A program made the position numbers and the translations under genes. This document shows positions 10,219 through 20,343 of a stretch of DNA of 64,000 bases, piece after piece. The notes beneath the pieces are model-generated. The model saw nothing but the letters and a program-made list of their open reading frames with translations, was not told the DNA's origin and did not search any database. The stretch is from Raffaelea ambrosiae (lineage: Eukaryota; Ascomycota; Sordariomycetes; Ophiostomatales; Ophiostomataceae). The stretch is taken from assembly GCA_002778195.1 (NCBI GenBank), contig PCDI01000004.1, positions 1,662,783 through 1,726,782 of the forward strand, given 5' to 3'. How positions within the stretch are numbered: the stretch's first letter is position 1; the number at the start of each line of letters is the position of its first letter.

Positions 10219-11625
10219 CTAATCGTATTGGAAGAGAACAGAAATAGACTCGCCGTGGTGGACGCGGCGGATGGCCTCGGCGAAGACGGCGGAAATGTCC
10301 AGCACCTCCAGCTTCGAACACATCGCGCGATGCTCGGACTGTGGAACGGAGTTGGTGACGACGACCTTGTCGAGAGCCGAGGCGTTGATGCGCGGGATGG
10401 CGTCGCCGCTGAGCACGCCGTGCGAGAGCAGCGCATAGCAGTAGGTGGCGCCCTCGCGCTTGAGCAGCTTGGCTGCCCGGGTGATCGTGTTGGCGGTGTC
10501 GGCCATGTCGTCCACCAGGATACAGACCTTGCCCTCGACGTTGCCGACGAGCATCATGGTTGCGTTTTGGCGGTCTGTGATCTTGGTCGGCCGGCGTTCC
10601 TGTTGCGAGAGCACGTTAGTTCTGGCAAGTGCGAGCGAGAAGTCGCTGTTGTTCACGCCCATGCTCACTTTGTGGATCAGGGCAAACTCCATGCCCAGGC
10701 TGTCGGCAATGGCCGTGGCACGCTTGGCACCACCTGCGTCCGGGCTGACAATGACCGCGTCCCGGTAGTCGGGCACGTGCTGCTGGATGTACCGCTGCAG
10801 CAGGGGCTTGCTGTACAGGTTGTCGACCGGCACGTCGAAGAAGCCCTGGTACTGCGGGTCGTGCAGGTCCATGGTGATGACGTGGTCAGCCCCGGCGCAG
10901 GTGAGCAGGTCGGCCACGAGTATGCCGGCCTGGGCGACCCACTGCTTGTAACCAGGCATCGACTGGAATGTGCCGATGACCTGCTGGCTGCTGCCATCGT
11001 GGTTGGTGAACAGTGGCGGGGCCTGGGTGGTTTCTGAGGCGACAGACTCGGCCGGGTGCGAGGTGGGCGCGGCCGCGGCCGAGCCAAAGTAGGCGCTGTC
11101 GGACAGGTTGCTGCTGCCGTTTGTCCGGGTGCCGTTGGAGATGGCGGTTTTGCTGAGGGCCTTGGCCAGGTCGGCTCCGTCGCCAAAGGCGGCGCTTTTT
11201 GGCCGGTCCAGGCCCGGCGTGGCGGGCACGCTCTCAAAGGTGTACTCGTGCTTCTTGGTGGGCGTGCCGGCCCTGGAGATGGCCGGGGCCTTGGACAGGG
11301 GAGCGCCGACCTTGTTGTATGGCAGGTCGGGCTGGCGAGAATATGGGAAGAGGGGCATGACGGCGGTGACGCGCCTGGCGGAGCCGGTCTTGCAGGCGGA
11401 GATCATGATGCAGAGGTCTATGAAGCCGTCGTTGACCTTGCCGCCGCCGGACTGGATGATGTAGACATCCTTGCCGCGGACGGAGTCCTTGATCTCGCAG
11501 CGCGACTCGCCGACCTCGAATTTGGAGAGAATGCGATTGCAGGGCGGGATGCCGAGGATGTTGCAGACATTGTCGACAAGATGCGGGTGGGAGTTGCCGC
11601 CCAGGACGACAATGTTGCGGACCAT
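10219..11625 (-). CDS. PRS1: Ribose-phosphate pyrophosphokinase (PRPP synthetase, Prs1-like)
   Basis: Makes 5-phosphoribosyl-1-diphosphate from ribose-5-phosphate and ATP, feeding purine, pyrimidine, NAD, His and Trp synthesis in the cytosol. Single exon, 468 residues. The N-terminal phosphoribosyltransferase-like domain begins VLGGNSHPHL. Next come PLFPYSRQP (91-99), MDLHDPQYQGFF (252-263) with a metal/ATP-site His, and SPDAGGAKRA (294-303). The PRPP-binding loop VDDMADTANT is at 371-380. Canonical enzymes are about 318 residues. The excess is mainly one Ser/Thr/Ala-rich insertion at about 108-220, placed as the non-homologous region of yeast Prs1, plus a small one near 340-356. This marks it as a Prs1/Prs5-type subunit that normally works in a hetero-oligomer. 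The ATG at 11625 begins exactly at the conserved N-terminus. An upstream open extension is built of 10-bp tandem repeats and is taken as leader. Confidence 0.95.
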   Translation of the reverse strand: MVRNIVVLGGNSHPHLVDNVCNILGIPPCNRILSKFEVGESRCEIKDSVRGKDVYIIQSGGGKVNDGFIDLCIMISACKTGSARRVTAVMPLFPYSRQPDLPYNKVGAPLSKAPAISRAGTPTKKHEYTFESVPATPGLDRPKSAAFGDGADLAKALSKTAISNGTRTNGSSNLSDSAYFGSAAAAPTSHPAESVASETTQAPPLFTNHDGSSQQVIGTFQSMPGYKQWVAQAGILVADLLTCAGADHVITMDLHDPQYQGFFDVPVDNLYSKPLLQRYIQQHVPDYRDAVIVSPDAGGAKRATAIADSLGMEFALIHKVSMGVNNSDFSLALARTNVLSQQERRPTKITDRQNATMMLVGNVEGKVCILVDDMADTANTITRAAKLLKREGATYCYALLSHGVLSGDAIPRINASALDKVVVTNSVPQSEHRAMCSKLEVLDISAVFAEAIRRVHHGESISVLFQYD

Positions 11626-11650
11626 GTTGCCGAGCCTTGGAGCTTTGCGT

Positions 11651-11760
11651 CGTCTGTGTGGTTCTGTGTGGTTCTGTGTGGTTTTGTGTAGTTGTGTGCG
11701 GTTGTGCGCAGTTCTGTGCAGTTCTGTGCAGTTCTGCGTTGTTCTGCGTTGTTCTGCGTT
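11651..11760. repeat. Phased 10-bp tandem array (GTTCTGTGTG-type), 11 units
   Basis: Eleven head-to-tail 10-nt units read GTTCTGTGTG, GTTCTGTGCA, GTTCTGCGTT and close variants, in perfect 10-bp register. The array lies 26 nt upstream of the PRPP synthetase ATG, so it is in the 5' leader or core promoter. Period 10 is incompatible with a conserved coding repeat and equals about one helical turn. Confidence 0.92.
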
Positions 11761-12296
11761 GCCGTGTCTGTTGCGTGTTCGCTGTGCTCGTTCCCGGTGT
11801 GTCGACACGGCAGGGCTGTCGGGCGACTATTCCGACGGCTTCTGGGTAGGACGGGAGTGTAAGGCTGAGGTCTCGGGTGTATGTTGGACCGTACTTTAGG
11901 TGGACAAGAGACAGACCCAGGCAGGGGCGGCCACCAGAAGGCGGGTGAGCTGAGTTGAGGCGCGTCCGATGGAGCTATGGGGGAGCTGTGTACCAATTGA
12001 CCGGGTCTGGGATGCAGGAAAGATTGCCGAGAAGAAGTCGAGGCGCGAAAGGCGCGCAGGAGGCTTTATTGCACGGTAATAGACCCTCGGCTGTTTTGAG
12101 ACGGGCAGAAAAAAAAAAAGTGGTATGCCTTTTTCGGGCTCCTCCGATATCGTTTAGAGGCAAAGGGGCAGAAAAAAAAAAGAAAGGAACAAAAAAAAAA
12201 AAGCAACGAAAAACTCGGGTGACAATTCGTCGGCGACGAAGGCGGTCAATTCCGGGGAAGGAAAGTTGGGCCCGTTTCAGAGGCTGAGCACGGTGG

Positions 12297-12334
12297 CAGC
12301 AGAGCAAGCAGAGCAAGCAGAGCAAGCAGAGAGG
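12297..12334. repeat. 9-bp tandem repeat GCAGAGCAA
   Basis: About four consecutive near-perfect units in non-coding DNA between PRS1 and RPC9. Confidence 0.85.
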
Positions 12335-13138
12335 GAAGGGAGCGGGAGGGGCGCTCTGGAAAGGCGGACGCTGCTGAGGGAGGGAATCGGTTCGTCCTGT
12401 GCCGTCAAGCAGGACGAGTTCGAAGTTTTTTTTTTTGAGGAAAGCCGTGTGCGGAGAGAATCCGACGTGGGGGTGAATAAGATGGAGAAGAGAGCGAAGA
12501 GGAAAAGAGACCGGCCAAAAAAGCAAGCAACAAAAAAAAAAAAAAAAGCGGAAATCGCAAATGAGGCAAGAGCGGCCCACAGCGTGCTAATTGCGGAAGA
12601 ACATGCTGTAGAGACAGCTGGGTCGGGTACAAGTCATCTGCAAAAAGAAGGCGAGGCGGTGGTGGCAACCTAAGACGAGCTAAGATAAGTTGAAATAGCG
12701 CCTTTGGTATTGGTGGGCAGCCAAAGAGTGGGAGCGCGCTGGAGACCGCCAGAGCTGCTTTCGGGCGTCGCGAAAGACTTTTCGTCTGGGAGGAGACGCG
12801 GAAGGGAGCTCTACACAGCACAAACAAGGCACCATTTACTTGTGAGAGACAAGACAGGGGAAGCAAGGGAGAAAGGGAGCCAGTCGGTTGTGAACACGGC
12901 CGTCTGGGAAGACAGTAGACATGCATGAGTAATAGCAAGAGCCAGAGCTGCTCGCCGCCAATGCGGAAGGCGCGATCGGCGGTGACGCTGCTCGACTGCC
13001 AATGCGACGACACACGGCTTTGCGCTGTCAACTGCCTTTAGGCTGTGTACTGCTTGCTGCCTGGTCCTGGTTGAGCGCTCACAAATTTTAGCACCCGGGT
13101 GATGACGGGACACGAAAGAGCACGGAGACAGGGAGTGG

Positions 13139-13178
13139 TCTGGGTCCTGGGTCCTGGGTCCTGGGTTCTGGGTCCTGG
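13139..13178. repeat. 7-bp tandem repeat TCCTGGG
   Basis: Five units with one substitution lie about 300 nt upstream of the RPC9 ATG, followed by a T-rich tract. Confidence 0.85.
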
Positions 13179-13473
13179 TTTTCTTTTTTTTTTCTTCTTC
13201 TTTTTCTGGCTGCCCTTGTCTTTGCCTTTTCACCTTTTCCGTGTCTCTAAACCGATTGGCCGTGGGGGGTGCTCACTGTGGGATAGCTTTGGCGGGGCAG
13301 GTGGGTCAAAGTAGAGACGTGACTGGCTGTTGGTGCCTGCCTGAAATTTTTCAGAGCTGTCAAACGGCACATACTAGTTTGGTAGACAAGACACCCGCAG
13401 AAGAATTTTAGGCCTGCAGCCAGAAGACAAGAAGAAAGAAGAGCACCTGGGCTTACACCTCCCAACAGCCACC

Positions 13474-14033
13474 ATGAAGATCCTCGAATCCCAGAGCGCG
13501 CTCCTGAGCAACTACGAGGTCTACCAGTTTCTGGCCGACCGCCAGTCCAAGTCCAAGCAGAACCGTCGGCGCGGCCCCGGCAATCTCGAGACAACAGCCA
13601 GCGAGGTGTGTATATACATGTGAAGATGTAGTTCTATGTCTGCGGAGGTCAAAGCTTAGTAGACCAGGCGCAAGACTGACTCTGTGTTCCGCAGGTCCTC
13701 AAGGAACTCCAGCTGGCACCGAACCCGCTTAGCCAGCAGCCGACAAAGTACAGCCCCGAGGCCGTGGCCGAGCTCGTCCGACGACTCCGCGCGTATGACC
13801 TAGCCAAGGGCGAAGTCATCCAGATCCTCAACATGCGACCGCCCAGTCCTGTGCACCTGCACGTTTGCATCGAGGAAGCCGAGAGCCGGTTCACGGAGGA
13901 GCAGCGGGTAGAGATCCTCGACATCGTGGAGGAGGTGCTGGGCTCGTTCCCCGCCCCGGAAGAAGAGGGCGACGAGGGCGAGGCAGGCGAGGAGGGTGTC
14001 GAAGCCGAGCCGTCCGCGGAGCCGGCTGCTTGA
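13474..14033 (+). CDS. RPC17: RNA polymerase III subunit RPC9 (Rpc17-like)
   Basis: Pol III stalk subunit of the Rpb4 family, which pairs with Rpc25 and helps recruit TFIIIB in the nucleus. There are two exons, 13474-13605 and 13695-14033, with an 89-nt intron of phase 0 and an acceptor TTCCGCAG. The product has 156 residues, close to yeast Rpc17 (161) and human RPC9 (148). Exon 1 gives MKILESQSALLSNYEVYQFL, the typical N-terminus. Exon 2 supplies the HRDC-like helical part, including YDLAKGEVIQILNMRPPSPV and FTEEQRVEILDIVEEVL, which are strongly family-like. The C-terminus is an acidic, low-complexity tail (Glu/Ala-rich). The start context is ACCATGA. Its stop lies 80 nt from the stop of the convergent small GTPase. 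Confidence 0.9.
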
Positions 14034-14113
14034 GGCGACGAGGACGAGGCCTGCCAAATGCAGTTCCTTTGCTCTTCCAGTCCAGAACTCACAGAAAGAA
14101 AGAAAGCCAACTC

Positions 14114-14846
14114 CTACATCACCCGACAGCCACCCTCGCTCTGTCCACCCTCTGGAGTCGCTGTCTTGGCGGCTCGACGGTAGATATCCTCAAAGACTTC
14201 AGCCATCAGCTCGCCCGTGAGAGCCGAGCATTCGAGGTACATGTCGGTACGCATCTGCTGCGCGACTCCGTAGGCCTCGTGCGGATAGATGATGCCGTTT
14301 GGGTCGTCTTCGCGGCGCAGGTCCCGCTTGAGGCCCAGCACCAGAAGCGGCAGGGTGTCGCTATGGGCAAAGGCAGCCCGGGTCTCTTTCAGCCACTGCC
14401 ATGGGGTCGTCAGACTCTACACATCCACAATGGGTTCCTGCATTCGGATTTCCGAGCACCTACCAAGTCCTGGAGGCTGGCCAAGCTCGGCCTATGGCTG
14501 ATGTCATAGCAAAATATGACAATATCGGGACGCAGACACCGCCAGGTCTCTGGGCTGTCCGTGTCGTAGAACTCGAGACGGAAGGCGCTGATGCGCGAGC
14601 GCAGCTCGAACACAAAGGGCTGGTCCTCGTCACGGAGGAGAGGAGGCAGGGCCTTGTTGGCACTGGAGGGTGTTCTGTCTCGAAGAACACTCAATCGTCT
14701 AATCTCAATCAGCATACGCATAACGAAATACATGCATGAAATTCACAAGAGATGCAAGAGTGTCATATGACTCACGTGAGGAATGTAGATTTTCCAACGC
14801 CTTCGTCCCCCAAAAGAAGAATGGAAATCACTTGCGGATCATCCAT
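14114..14846 (-). CDS. Divergent Ras/Rho-like small GTPase with CAAX box
   Basis: Three exons, 14776-14846, 14464-14698 and 14114-14416, join in frame to 202 residues; the introns are 77 and 47 nt. The P-loop is GDEGVGKST at 13-21. The switch II region reads YDTDSPETW in place of DTAGQE, so the catalytic glutamine is not obvious. G4 reads LKRDLR in place of TKxD, and G5 is CSALTGE. The C-terminus CRVM is a good CAAX box for prenylation, implying membrane anchoring. These features match a fungal family of divergent Rho/Rac-like GTPases seen in Sordariomycetes, whose function I do not know. The switch changes suggest slow or GAP-insensitive hydrolysis, but that is inference. The 47-nt intron is unusually short yet is needed to join LQDL to SLTTPWQWLKET. 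Confidence 0.82.
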
Positions 14847-15282
14847 GGCTATTGGGAGGCAAAAAAAGGGCAGAATAGCATGGCGGTCATAGCTACCCGA
14901 GTGGCTTGATGGCAAGACAAATGCCAGCGTGGGATGGGGAAGCTCGAGCTTTTATATGACTGCCCTGCATCAACTAACTAAGTAGTAATGCCATTTGCTT
15001 AAGCCCGTTCGTTCTGCACTTGGCTGGGCTCAGCCTTCTCTCATTGGGCCGTTAGTGCGCTATCCTCCCCGGAGGGAAAGAGCCACCGCGACTCGCTAGG
15101 CTGAACCTCTCACATATGTAAAATTTCCATATCAGAAATTTCAGGGTTCGCGACAGCAGCGCAGCTTCTTCGCACGACGATATATTTGGGATATACAGCA
15201 TTCGTGCACTTGCCTATTTGCCACCGAAACATATACATGCATATGGCACTTTTTGGTTAGATTTTTGACGCCCGACGATCGC
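14847..15282. promoter_or_regulatory. Divergent promoter, small GTPase / PUS3
   Basis: A 436-bp region between two divergent start codons. AT-rich elements include a GATATATTTGGGATATACAG segment near 15178-15199. No element can be assigned with confidence. Confidence 0.35.
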
Positions 15283-16620
15283 ATGAAGGCCACGCGCCGG
15301 GGCAGTCCCAACCTTGCCAAGTCTCTCTGTCAAACTGCAACCGGCCAGCTACAGCCTTGTTCTCTGCCGTACCAGAGCCGAACAAGGGCTCCTGCGACGA
15401 CCGTCCCGTCGTTCGGGAACAGCACGTCTGCCACTGCCACCCTGACCACCACCGCTGTCCTACAGGCACGCAAGCCGCTCATGCCCCCCATGGACAGCTA
15501 CGCCCAGTGGACCAAGTCTGCCCTCGTGCAGCGCGTGGAGGAGCTTGAGAAGCTGCTGGAACAGTCTGGCGACAAGGCCCTTCTGGAGCCTCCCCGGGGG
15601 AGCAGAGACGCGCCATCGTCAGCACCATCGCGGGGGGGGCCGGCAGCAGCCACGGGAAGCGAGAGCCGGGCAACGACGACGACGACGACGACGACGACGA
15701 CTGCGCCCAGCAACCCTCCCCACGAGGACAACGCGCAGCCTCAGCCACCTCCTCCCAAGAAGAGGGCCAAGAACGTCTTTGACCCGTCTCGCTACGAGAC
15801 GCGCCCCATTGCGCTCAAGATCGCGTACCTCGGCAAGCGCTACAGCGGCTTCGAGTTCCAGCCCGTCGGCTCCCTGTCGACCATTGAAGAGGAGCTCTGG
15901 AAGGCCCTCGTCACGTCGTGCCTCGTGGCTCCCGCGCCGGGCGTGTCGCCCCATGTCTTTGGCCTCTATGAGCACGACTACTCCAAGTGCGGCCGCACCG
16001 ACCGCGGCGTCAGCGCCTTTGGCCAGGTCATTGCCCTGCGCGTGCGGTCCAACTTGCGGCGCGACCCAACCGTGGAGGCGGCGTCTTCTTCTTCTTCTCC
16101 TCCTCCTCCCACATTCCCCCCGCCCGCCGAGGAGATCCCCTACTGCAAGACGCTCAACCGCCTGCTGCCGCCCGACATCCGCGTCATGGCCTGGTGCCCG
16201 GCGCCGTACCCGGACTTCTCGGCCCGCTTCTCCTGCCGCGAGCGGCGGTACCGCTACTTTTTTACGCAGCCGGCTTACTTTGGGTCGATGAACCCGAATC
16301 GGAGTAGCAGTCGCAGCGGCAGCAGTCGGAGTAATAGCACCGGCGACGACAACAGCAGCAGCAAGAGCAAGGGCAAGGGCAATACCAAAGGAGAGACAGA
16401 GGAGGACCGCAACTGGCTCGACATTGAGGCCATGCGCGAGGCGGCGCGGCACTTTGTCGGCCTCCACGACTTTCGCAACTTTTGCAAGGTCGACCCGACC
16501 AAGCAGATCACCAACCATGTGCGGCGCATCTTCTCGGCCGACATTGTCGAGGTCGAGGGCGTGGGCTCGTCGCTGGGCTGTTTCGGGGGAGGAGGAGAAA
16601 ACGACGACAACACGAAAGGG

Positions 16621-16659
<39 letters not shown>

Positions 16660-17463
16660 CAGTGGCCCAAGGTGTACTCGTTTGACGTCCGCGGGTCCGC
16701 CTTTTTGTGGCACCAGATCCGCCACATGGTGGCCGTCCTGTTCCTGGTCGGCCAGGGCTGGGAGGCGCCCTCGATCGTGCCGGCGCTGCTCGATACCCAG
16801 ACCCGCCCGCGGCGGCCCAACTACACCCTGGCCGACGACACGCCGCTGGTGCTGTGGGACTGCCTCTTTTACGGCCAGGGCCGCGGCGACGGCGACCGGC
16901 CCAGCATGGACGATCTTGCCGCCATCGACGACGCCGCCGCCGCCGCGCTGGAAGACCCCGCCAACGTGGTCGACGAGCTGGACTGGATCTACGCGGGCGA
17001 GGAGAGGCCGCATGCGCGCACACTGTCCGACGGCATCTGGGCGACGTGGCACGCGGCCAAGATGGACGAGATCCTGGCCAACCGCCTGCTGGATCTCATG
17101 ACGGGTGGCCGGCCCCTGCACAACGACCCCCCCGCCGACCGCCCACGGCCCGAGGGCATGGTCGGCATGCTGTTGTCGCCGCCGCCGCCGCGGGGCAAAT
17201 GCGTTCTGTACGAGGGCGGCGACGGGCCCAAGATCGGGGGCACGTACGTGCCGATGTTGAAGCGGCAGATGCTGGCGTCGCCCGAGGAGGCAAACGACCG
17301 GTACGCAAAGCTCAAGGGGTTTGCCGATGCCAAGACGATGCGGGAGCTGGGCAACTGGCGCGCGGTCATCAAGGCGCAGAAGCGAGAGGCGAAGGAGGAG
17401 GAAGCAAGGGCAGCAGCAGCAGCAAAGGAGGAGTCCGGCGACGGGCGGGCAATAGACATCTAG
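15283..17463 (+). CDS. PUS3: tRNA pseudouridine synthase 3 (Deg1/Pus3, TruA family)
   Basis: Isomerises U38/U39 in the tRNA anticodon stem-loop to pseudouridine. Single exon, 726 residues from the ATG at 15283, or 660 from the ATG at 15481. The catalytic motif CGRTDRGVSAFGQ places the nucleophilic Asp at residue 240 of the long form. Other TruA landmarks are IAYLGKRYSGFEFQ, CRERRYRYFF, HDFRNFCKVD and GSAFLWHQIRHMVAVLF. The conserved Pus3 start region DSYAQWTKSALVQRVEELEKLL follows Met67. The preceding 66 residues are rich in Arg, Ser and Thr with no Asp or Glu, like a mitochondrial presequence, so two start sites could make two isoforms. Low-complexity inserts (Thr runs from ACG/ACA repeats, Ser/Asn/Lys-rich 345-370) enlarge it relative to yeast Deg1 (442). 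A TACAG acceptor-like site at 15460-15464 means a 5' UTR intron is also possible. Confidence 0.93.
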
Positions 17464-17696
17464 AGGGGCAAAAAATCAAAATGGGGGGGGGAACCATATA
17501 GCAAAAAGCATGCATAGCAAAAACAATCAAAAGTAATGAATTCACAATATTATCCCTTGGCCCTACTTGTTTGTAACCGCTTGATATATATGCACCTTTT
17601 TCTCAAACAAAAAAGACTTGACCGAAAAAAATAAAACCCCTCCGAAACGCCCGCTCCGATATCCATCTCATTATTGTTTGTCCCCCTTTTTTTGTT
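17464..17696. other. Intergenic, convergent 3' ends
   Basis: This 233-bp AT-rich spacer lies between the stop codons of PUS3 and the PIG-H gene and presumably contains both poly(A) sites. Confidence 0.6.
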
Positions 17697-18716
17697 TTAG
17701 TCTTTCCCCGTCGTCGTCGTCGTCCGTCGCAGCTCCCCTCCACAGGGCGGCTCGTACAGACACGCCCGCGCTTCCCGCCACACCGTCCGCACAATGTCCA
17801 GCCCCGGCAGCAGCCGCGGGAACACCACCACAATGTGGTCCTCGTCGTCCGTGTCGCCGCCGCCGTTGCCGCTGCCGCCGCCGCCGCCGTTGCCGCTGCC
17901 GCCGCCGCCGCCGTTGCTGCTGTCGCCGACAATCGCCACCAGGTAGTACCGCACTTCGAAGCCCCGAAAGGCCTCGTTCACCAGCAAATCCTGCAGCTGC
18001 TCCGTCGGGATGAACCGCGTCGTCGACGCCGGGCTCGCCTCGTGGTCGAACGCCGCTGTCCAAAAGGGCGACGCCGGCTGGCCCGACCAGGCGGCCACCA
18101 CCCCCGACACGTACCGGTACAGGGCCCACGGCGAAGTCACCGTCCACCACGCCCACGAGGCGCGCGCCAGCAGGCCGCCCAGGTACGTCGCGCCCGTCGA
18201 GCGCGTCTGGATCCCCAGCCCGCGGAGGACCAGCAGCGACTCGGACGTGTGCACGCGCGCCACGCTGGCCCAGAAGGCGACCGCACCCAGCGGGAGGAGG
18301 ACGATCGGCGGGAGGCCCGCCGCTGTCAGCGCGTGCCCGACGACGTCGAGGAGGAGGAGGAGGAGCTGCTGCGCGCGACGGACGGGGCCTGTCGTCGTCG
18401 TTTCCGCTGTTGCTGTTGTCGCCGCCACCACCACCACCACCTCTGCCACGACCTGCAGCTGGTACCACACCCACACAACGGCAGCGGCAAACACGGCTAG
18501 GAGCAGACGGACGGCCAGCACGGTCGTGGAGATGGCCCAGCCCGCCCAGCCCGTGCGGCGCGGCTGCGTGGTGACGGTGAACTCGACGGTGGTGGGCGAC
18601 GGTCGGCGGACCTCGAGATGGGTCTTGCCAAAGAGCATCGCCCACAAGCTCGAGGGAAATGGGAGTGGAGGAGGTAGATTGCTACTGCTGTCGTCGTCGT
18701 CGTCTTGGGTCGCCAT
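17697..18716 (-). CDS. GPI15: PIG-H/Gpi15, GPI-GlcNAc transferase subunit
   Basis: Subunit of the ER-membrane complex that transfers GlcNAc from UDP-GlcNAc to phosphatidylinositol, the first step of GPI-anchor synthesis. Single exon, 339 residues. Two hydrophobic segments (about 60-85 and 115-150) form the membrane hairpin. The PIG-H domain follows: SESLLVLRGLGIQTRSTGAT, then TRFIPTEQLQDLLVNEAFRG, FEVRYYLVAIV and VVFPRLLPGLDIVRTVWRE. A Gly/Ser/Asn tandem insert encoded by a GC-rich 24-27-bp repeat (about 17860-17935) lies inside the domain just before the VVFPRLLP strand and lengthens the protein. The ATG at 18716 (MATQDDDDD) is the first true ATG; the frame is open further upstream but only with a GTG. 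Confidence 0.88.
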   Translation of the reverse strand: MATQDDDDDSSSNLPPPLPFPSSLWAMLFGKTHLEVRRPSPTTVEFTVTTQPRRTGWAGWAISTTVLAVRLLLAVFAAAVVWVWYQLQVVAEVVVVVAATTATAETTTTGPVRRAQQLLLLLLDVVGHALTAAGLPPIVLLPLGAVAFWASVARVHTSESLLVLRGLGIQTRSTGATYLGGLLARASWAWWTVTSPWALYRYVSGVVAAWSGQPASPFWTAAFDHEASPASTTRFIPTEQLQDLLVNEAFRGFEVRYYLVAIVGDSSNGGGGGSGNGGGGGSGNGGGDTDDEDHIVVVFPRLLPGLDIVRTVWREARACLYEPPCGGELRRTTTTTGKD

Positions 18717-20343
18717 CTTGGGGGGAAAGGGTAACTCTGGTGTGACGGGTTGGAAAGAACCAGCTATTGTCACCGCATTGTCTCTGGCTGTTGTGTGTTT
18801 GTGTGCGTGCGTGCGCTTGTAAAGAGCAGTAGAAGAAGCTCCGTGTTTGAAGTGATGATCGGTCCCAAGTGGCGAAAAGAACGTCTCGGTGGTCCTGCTG
18901 CGACGGCGTCCTTGGTCAGATGCGCGAAGCTTTGGAAGCTATCTCAGCTTGCACTTTTGGGGGCAGGAGGTGCCATTTGGCCTAAAATCCCATCCTAGTA
19001 TGGTGCATAGATGATTGGTGGGTCGACCTCGAAGTGGGGCTTATACAAGTGCCCTTTATAAAGCCAAGTAAGTGAAAGAATTCTTACTGGCTGTAATGGT
19101 CGAAGTGGAAGGCGGCTCCTGCAATTTTCAGTCCCGCTGCTCCATATCCGAGAGTTTACTTTCGACCCAGTGCGTCGCCCAGTGTGAACGTCGCGGTGGC
19201 TGCCCACTCGCATGGGAAACCTGCGATGCTGGAACCTCTTTGCAGCCTTAAGCAATCGGGGATGATACTTCAGGGAGGCTTCACTCTGCAGAGGCATCCT
19301 CACCGTCGCGTGGCAGACTGGAATACGATCGTACTGGGTTGGGGCAGCATTTGAGATGAGGACGCCAACTTCTATTTTTGCTCTGCGAATAAAATTCACA
19401 CTGTGCTCGGTCCCGACAGCCACTGTGTTCGAACAACCCTAGTGTTCCTTTTCTTTTTTAGGCCAAGAAAAATACAATACATATTGCTCTTTTTTCTTTT
19501 CGGCAAAGGAACATTTAGCGACATATACCAATTGAAGAAAAATAATTCATCATCATGTTTGTCCTATGTATAAAAGGATCCTCCTCATAAAAGCTAGCCA
19601 TGGACTAGACCAAAGTAACCGTGTGTTTTTGAAGCCAAGAGAAGTAACAAAAGCGCCGCGAGGCAGCCACGTTTAAAGCAGAACAGCAAACAAATCGCAA
19701 TCCAAAAAAAAGGTCATATATTGTCGTGGGCCACTCTCGTAACTTTTGTGTTTTGTGGTTGGTTCCCTTTTTTTGCAGAATTCCACAATTCATCAAGTTT
19801 CCCTTTTCACAAATAGTACAAACTTCCTTCGCGTTAGATCCAGCTTCGTTGTTCCTCCATCGGTCTGCAAAGATCTACCGTCGATAGTAAGAAGACATCG
19901 GACGAAGACATCAGATTCGAAAGCAGGTAGAGGTGTACTGAACAAGATCACAGCAGACATTGGCAGTTCTCTCGTCCCACTCGGGACCCAAAGACACAGA
20001 ACAAAAGGTATTAAAAAAGTTCCCAAAAAAGAAGCCAAATAAATAATTTGTCCTAGCAATACAACTGGACAGAAAGGAGCGAATAAGAAGCGAAAGCCAG
20101 AAAAACACATTGTTCCATTCCCACGACAGTTGCTGTTGACAGTTGCTGCTGACAGTCGAAGAAGCAACAGAAAACCAGAGACCACTTGCCGTCGTTACAT
20201 GAAAGCCTCTCTTGATCGGTGGATGGAAGCAAGTGGAGCGGTGAGATGAAAACGCCAATCGCCATGCAAACAGGAATTGAAAACGACGAAAAAGTAGCAA
20301 GAAATGCAAAGGACTGTGGGCCAATCAGGCAAGTAATAGTCTA
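18717..20343. other. Intergenic, 1.6 kb, no gene seen
   Basis: This lies between the PIG-H start and the 3' end of the WD40 gene, both on the minus strand. The part at 18995-19423 is open on the minus strand but lacks an ATG and any family signature. From 19440 to 20340 the DNA is AT-rich and fits a long 3' UTR or spacer. Confidence 0.5.

Larger units (their letters stand above)
11761..13473. other. Intergenic, divergent promoters of PRS1 and RPC9
   Basis: This is a 1.7-kb region with A-rich tracts (12108-12200, 12533-12547). It has a 9-bp tandem repeat GCAGAGCAA at 12297-12334 and a 7-bp tandem repeat TCCTGGG at 13139-13178. Several open frames exist but none shows a domain or codon pattern like the neighbouring exons. 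Confidence 0.5.

Noticed and set aside
11626..11808. N-terminal extension of PRPP synthetase
   Set aside because: It is made of 10-bp tandem repeats, has no family counterpart, and the conserved N-terminus begins at the ATG at 11625.
15253..15282. Extension of PUS3 upstream of 15283
   Set aside because: The frame is open but begins with TTG; nuclear fungal genes need ATG in nearly all cases.
18717..18773. Longer PIG-H start
   Set aside because: The upstream start would be GTG; the ATG at 18716 has a good context.
18995..19423. Minus-strand open frame of 142 codons
   Set aside because: It has no ATG, no domain, and sits in DNA without coding bias.
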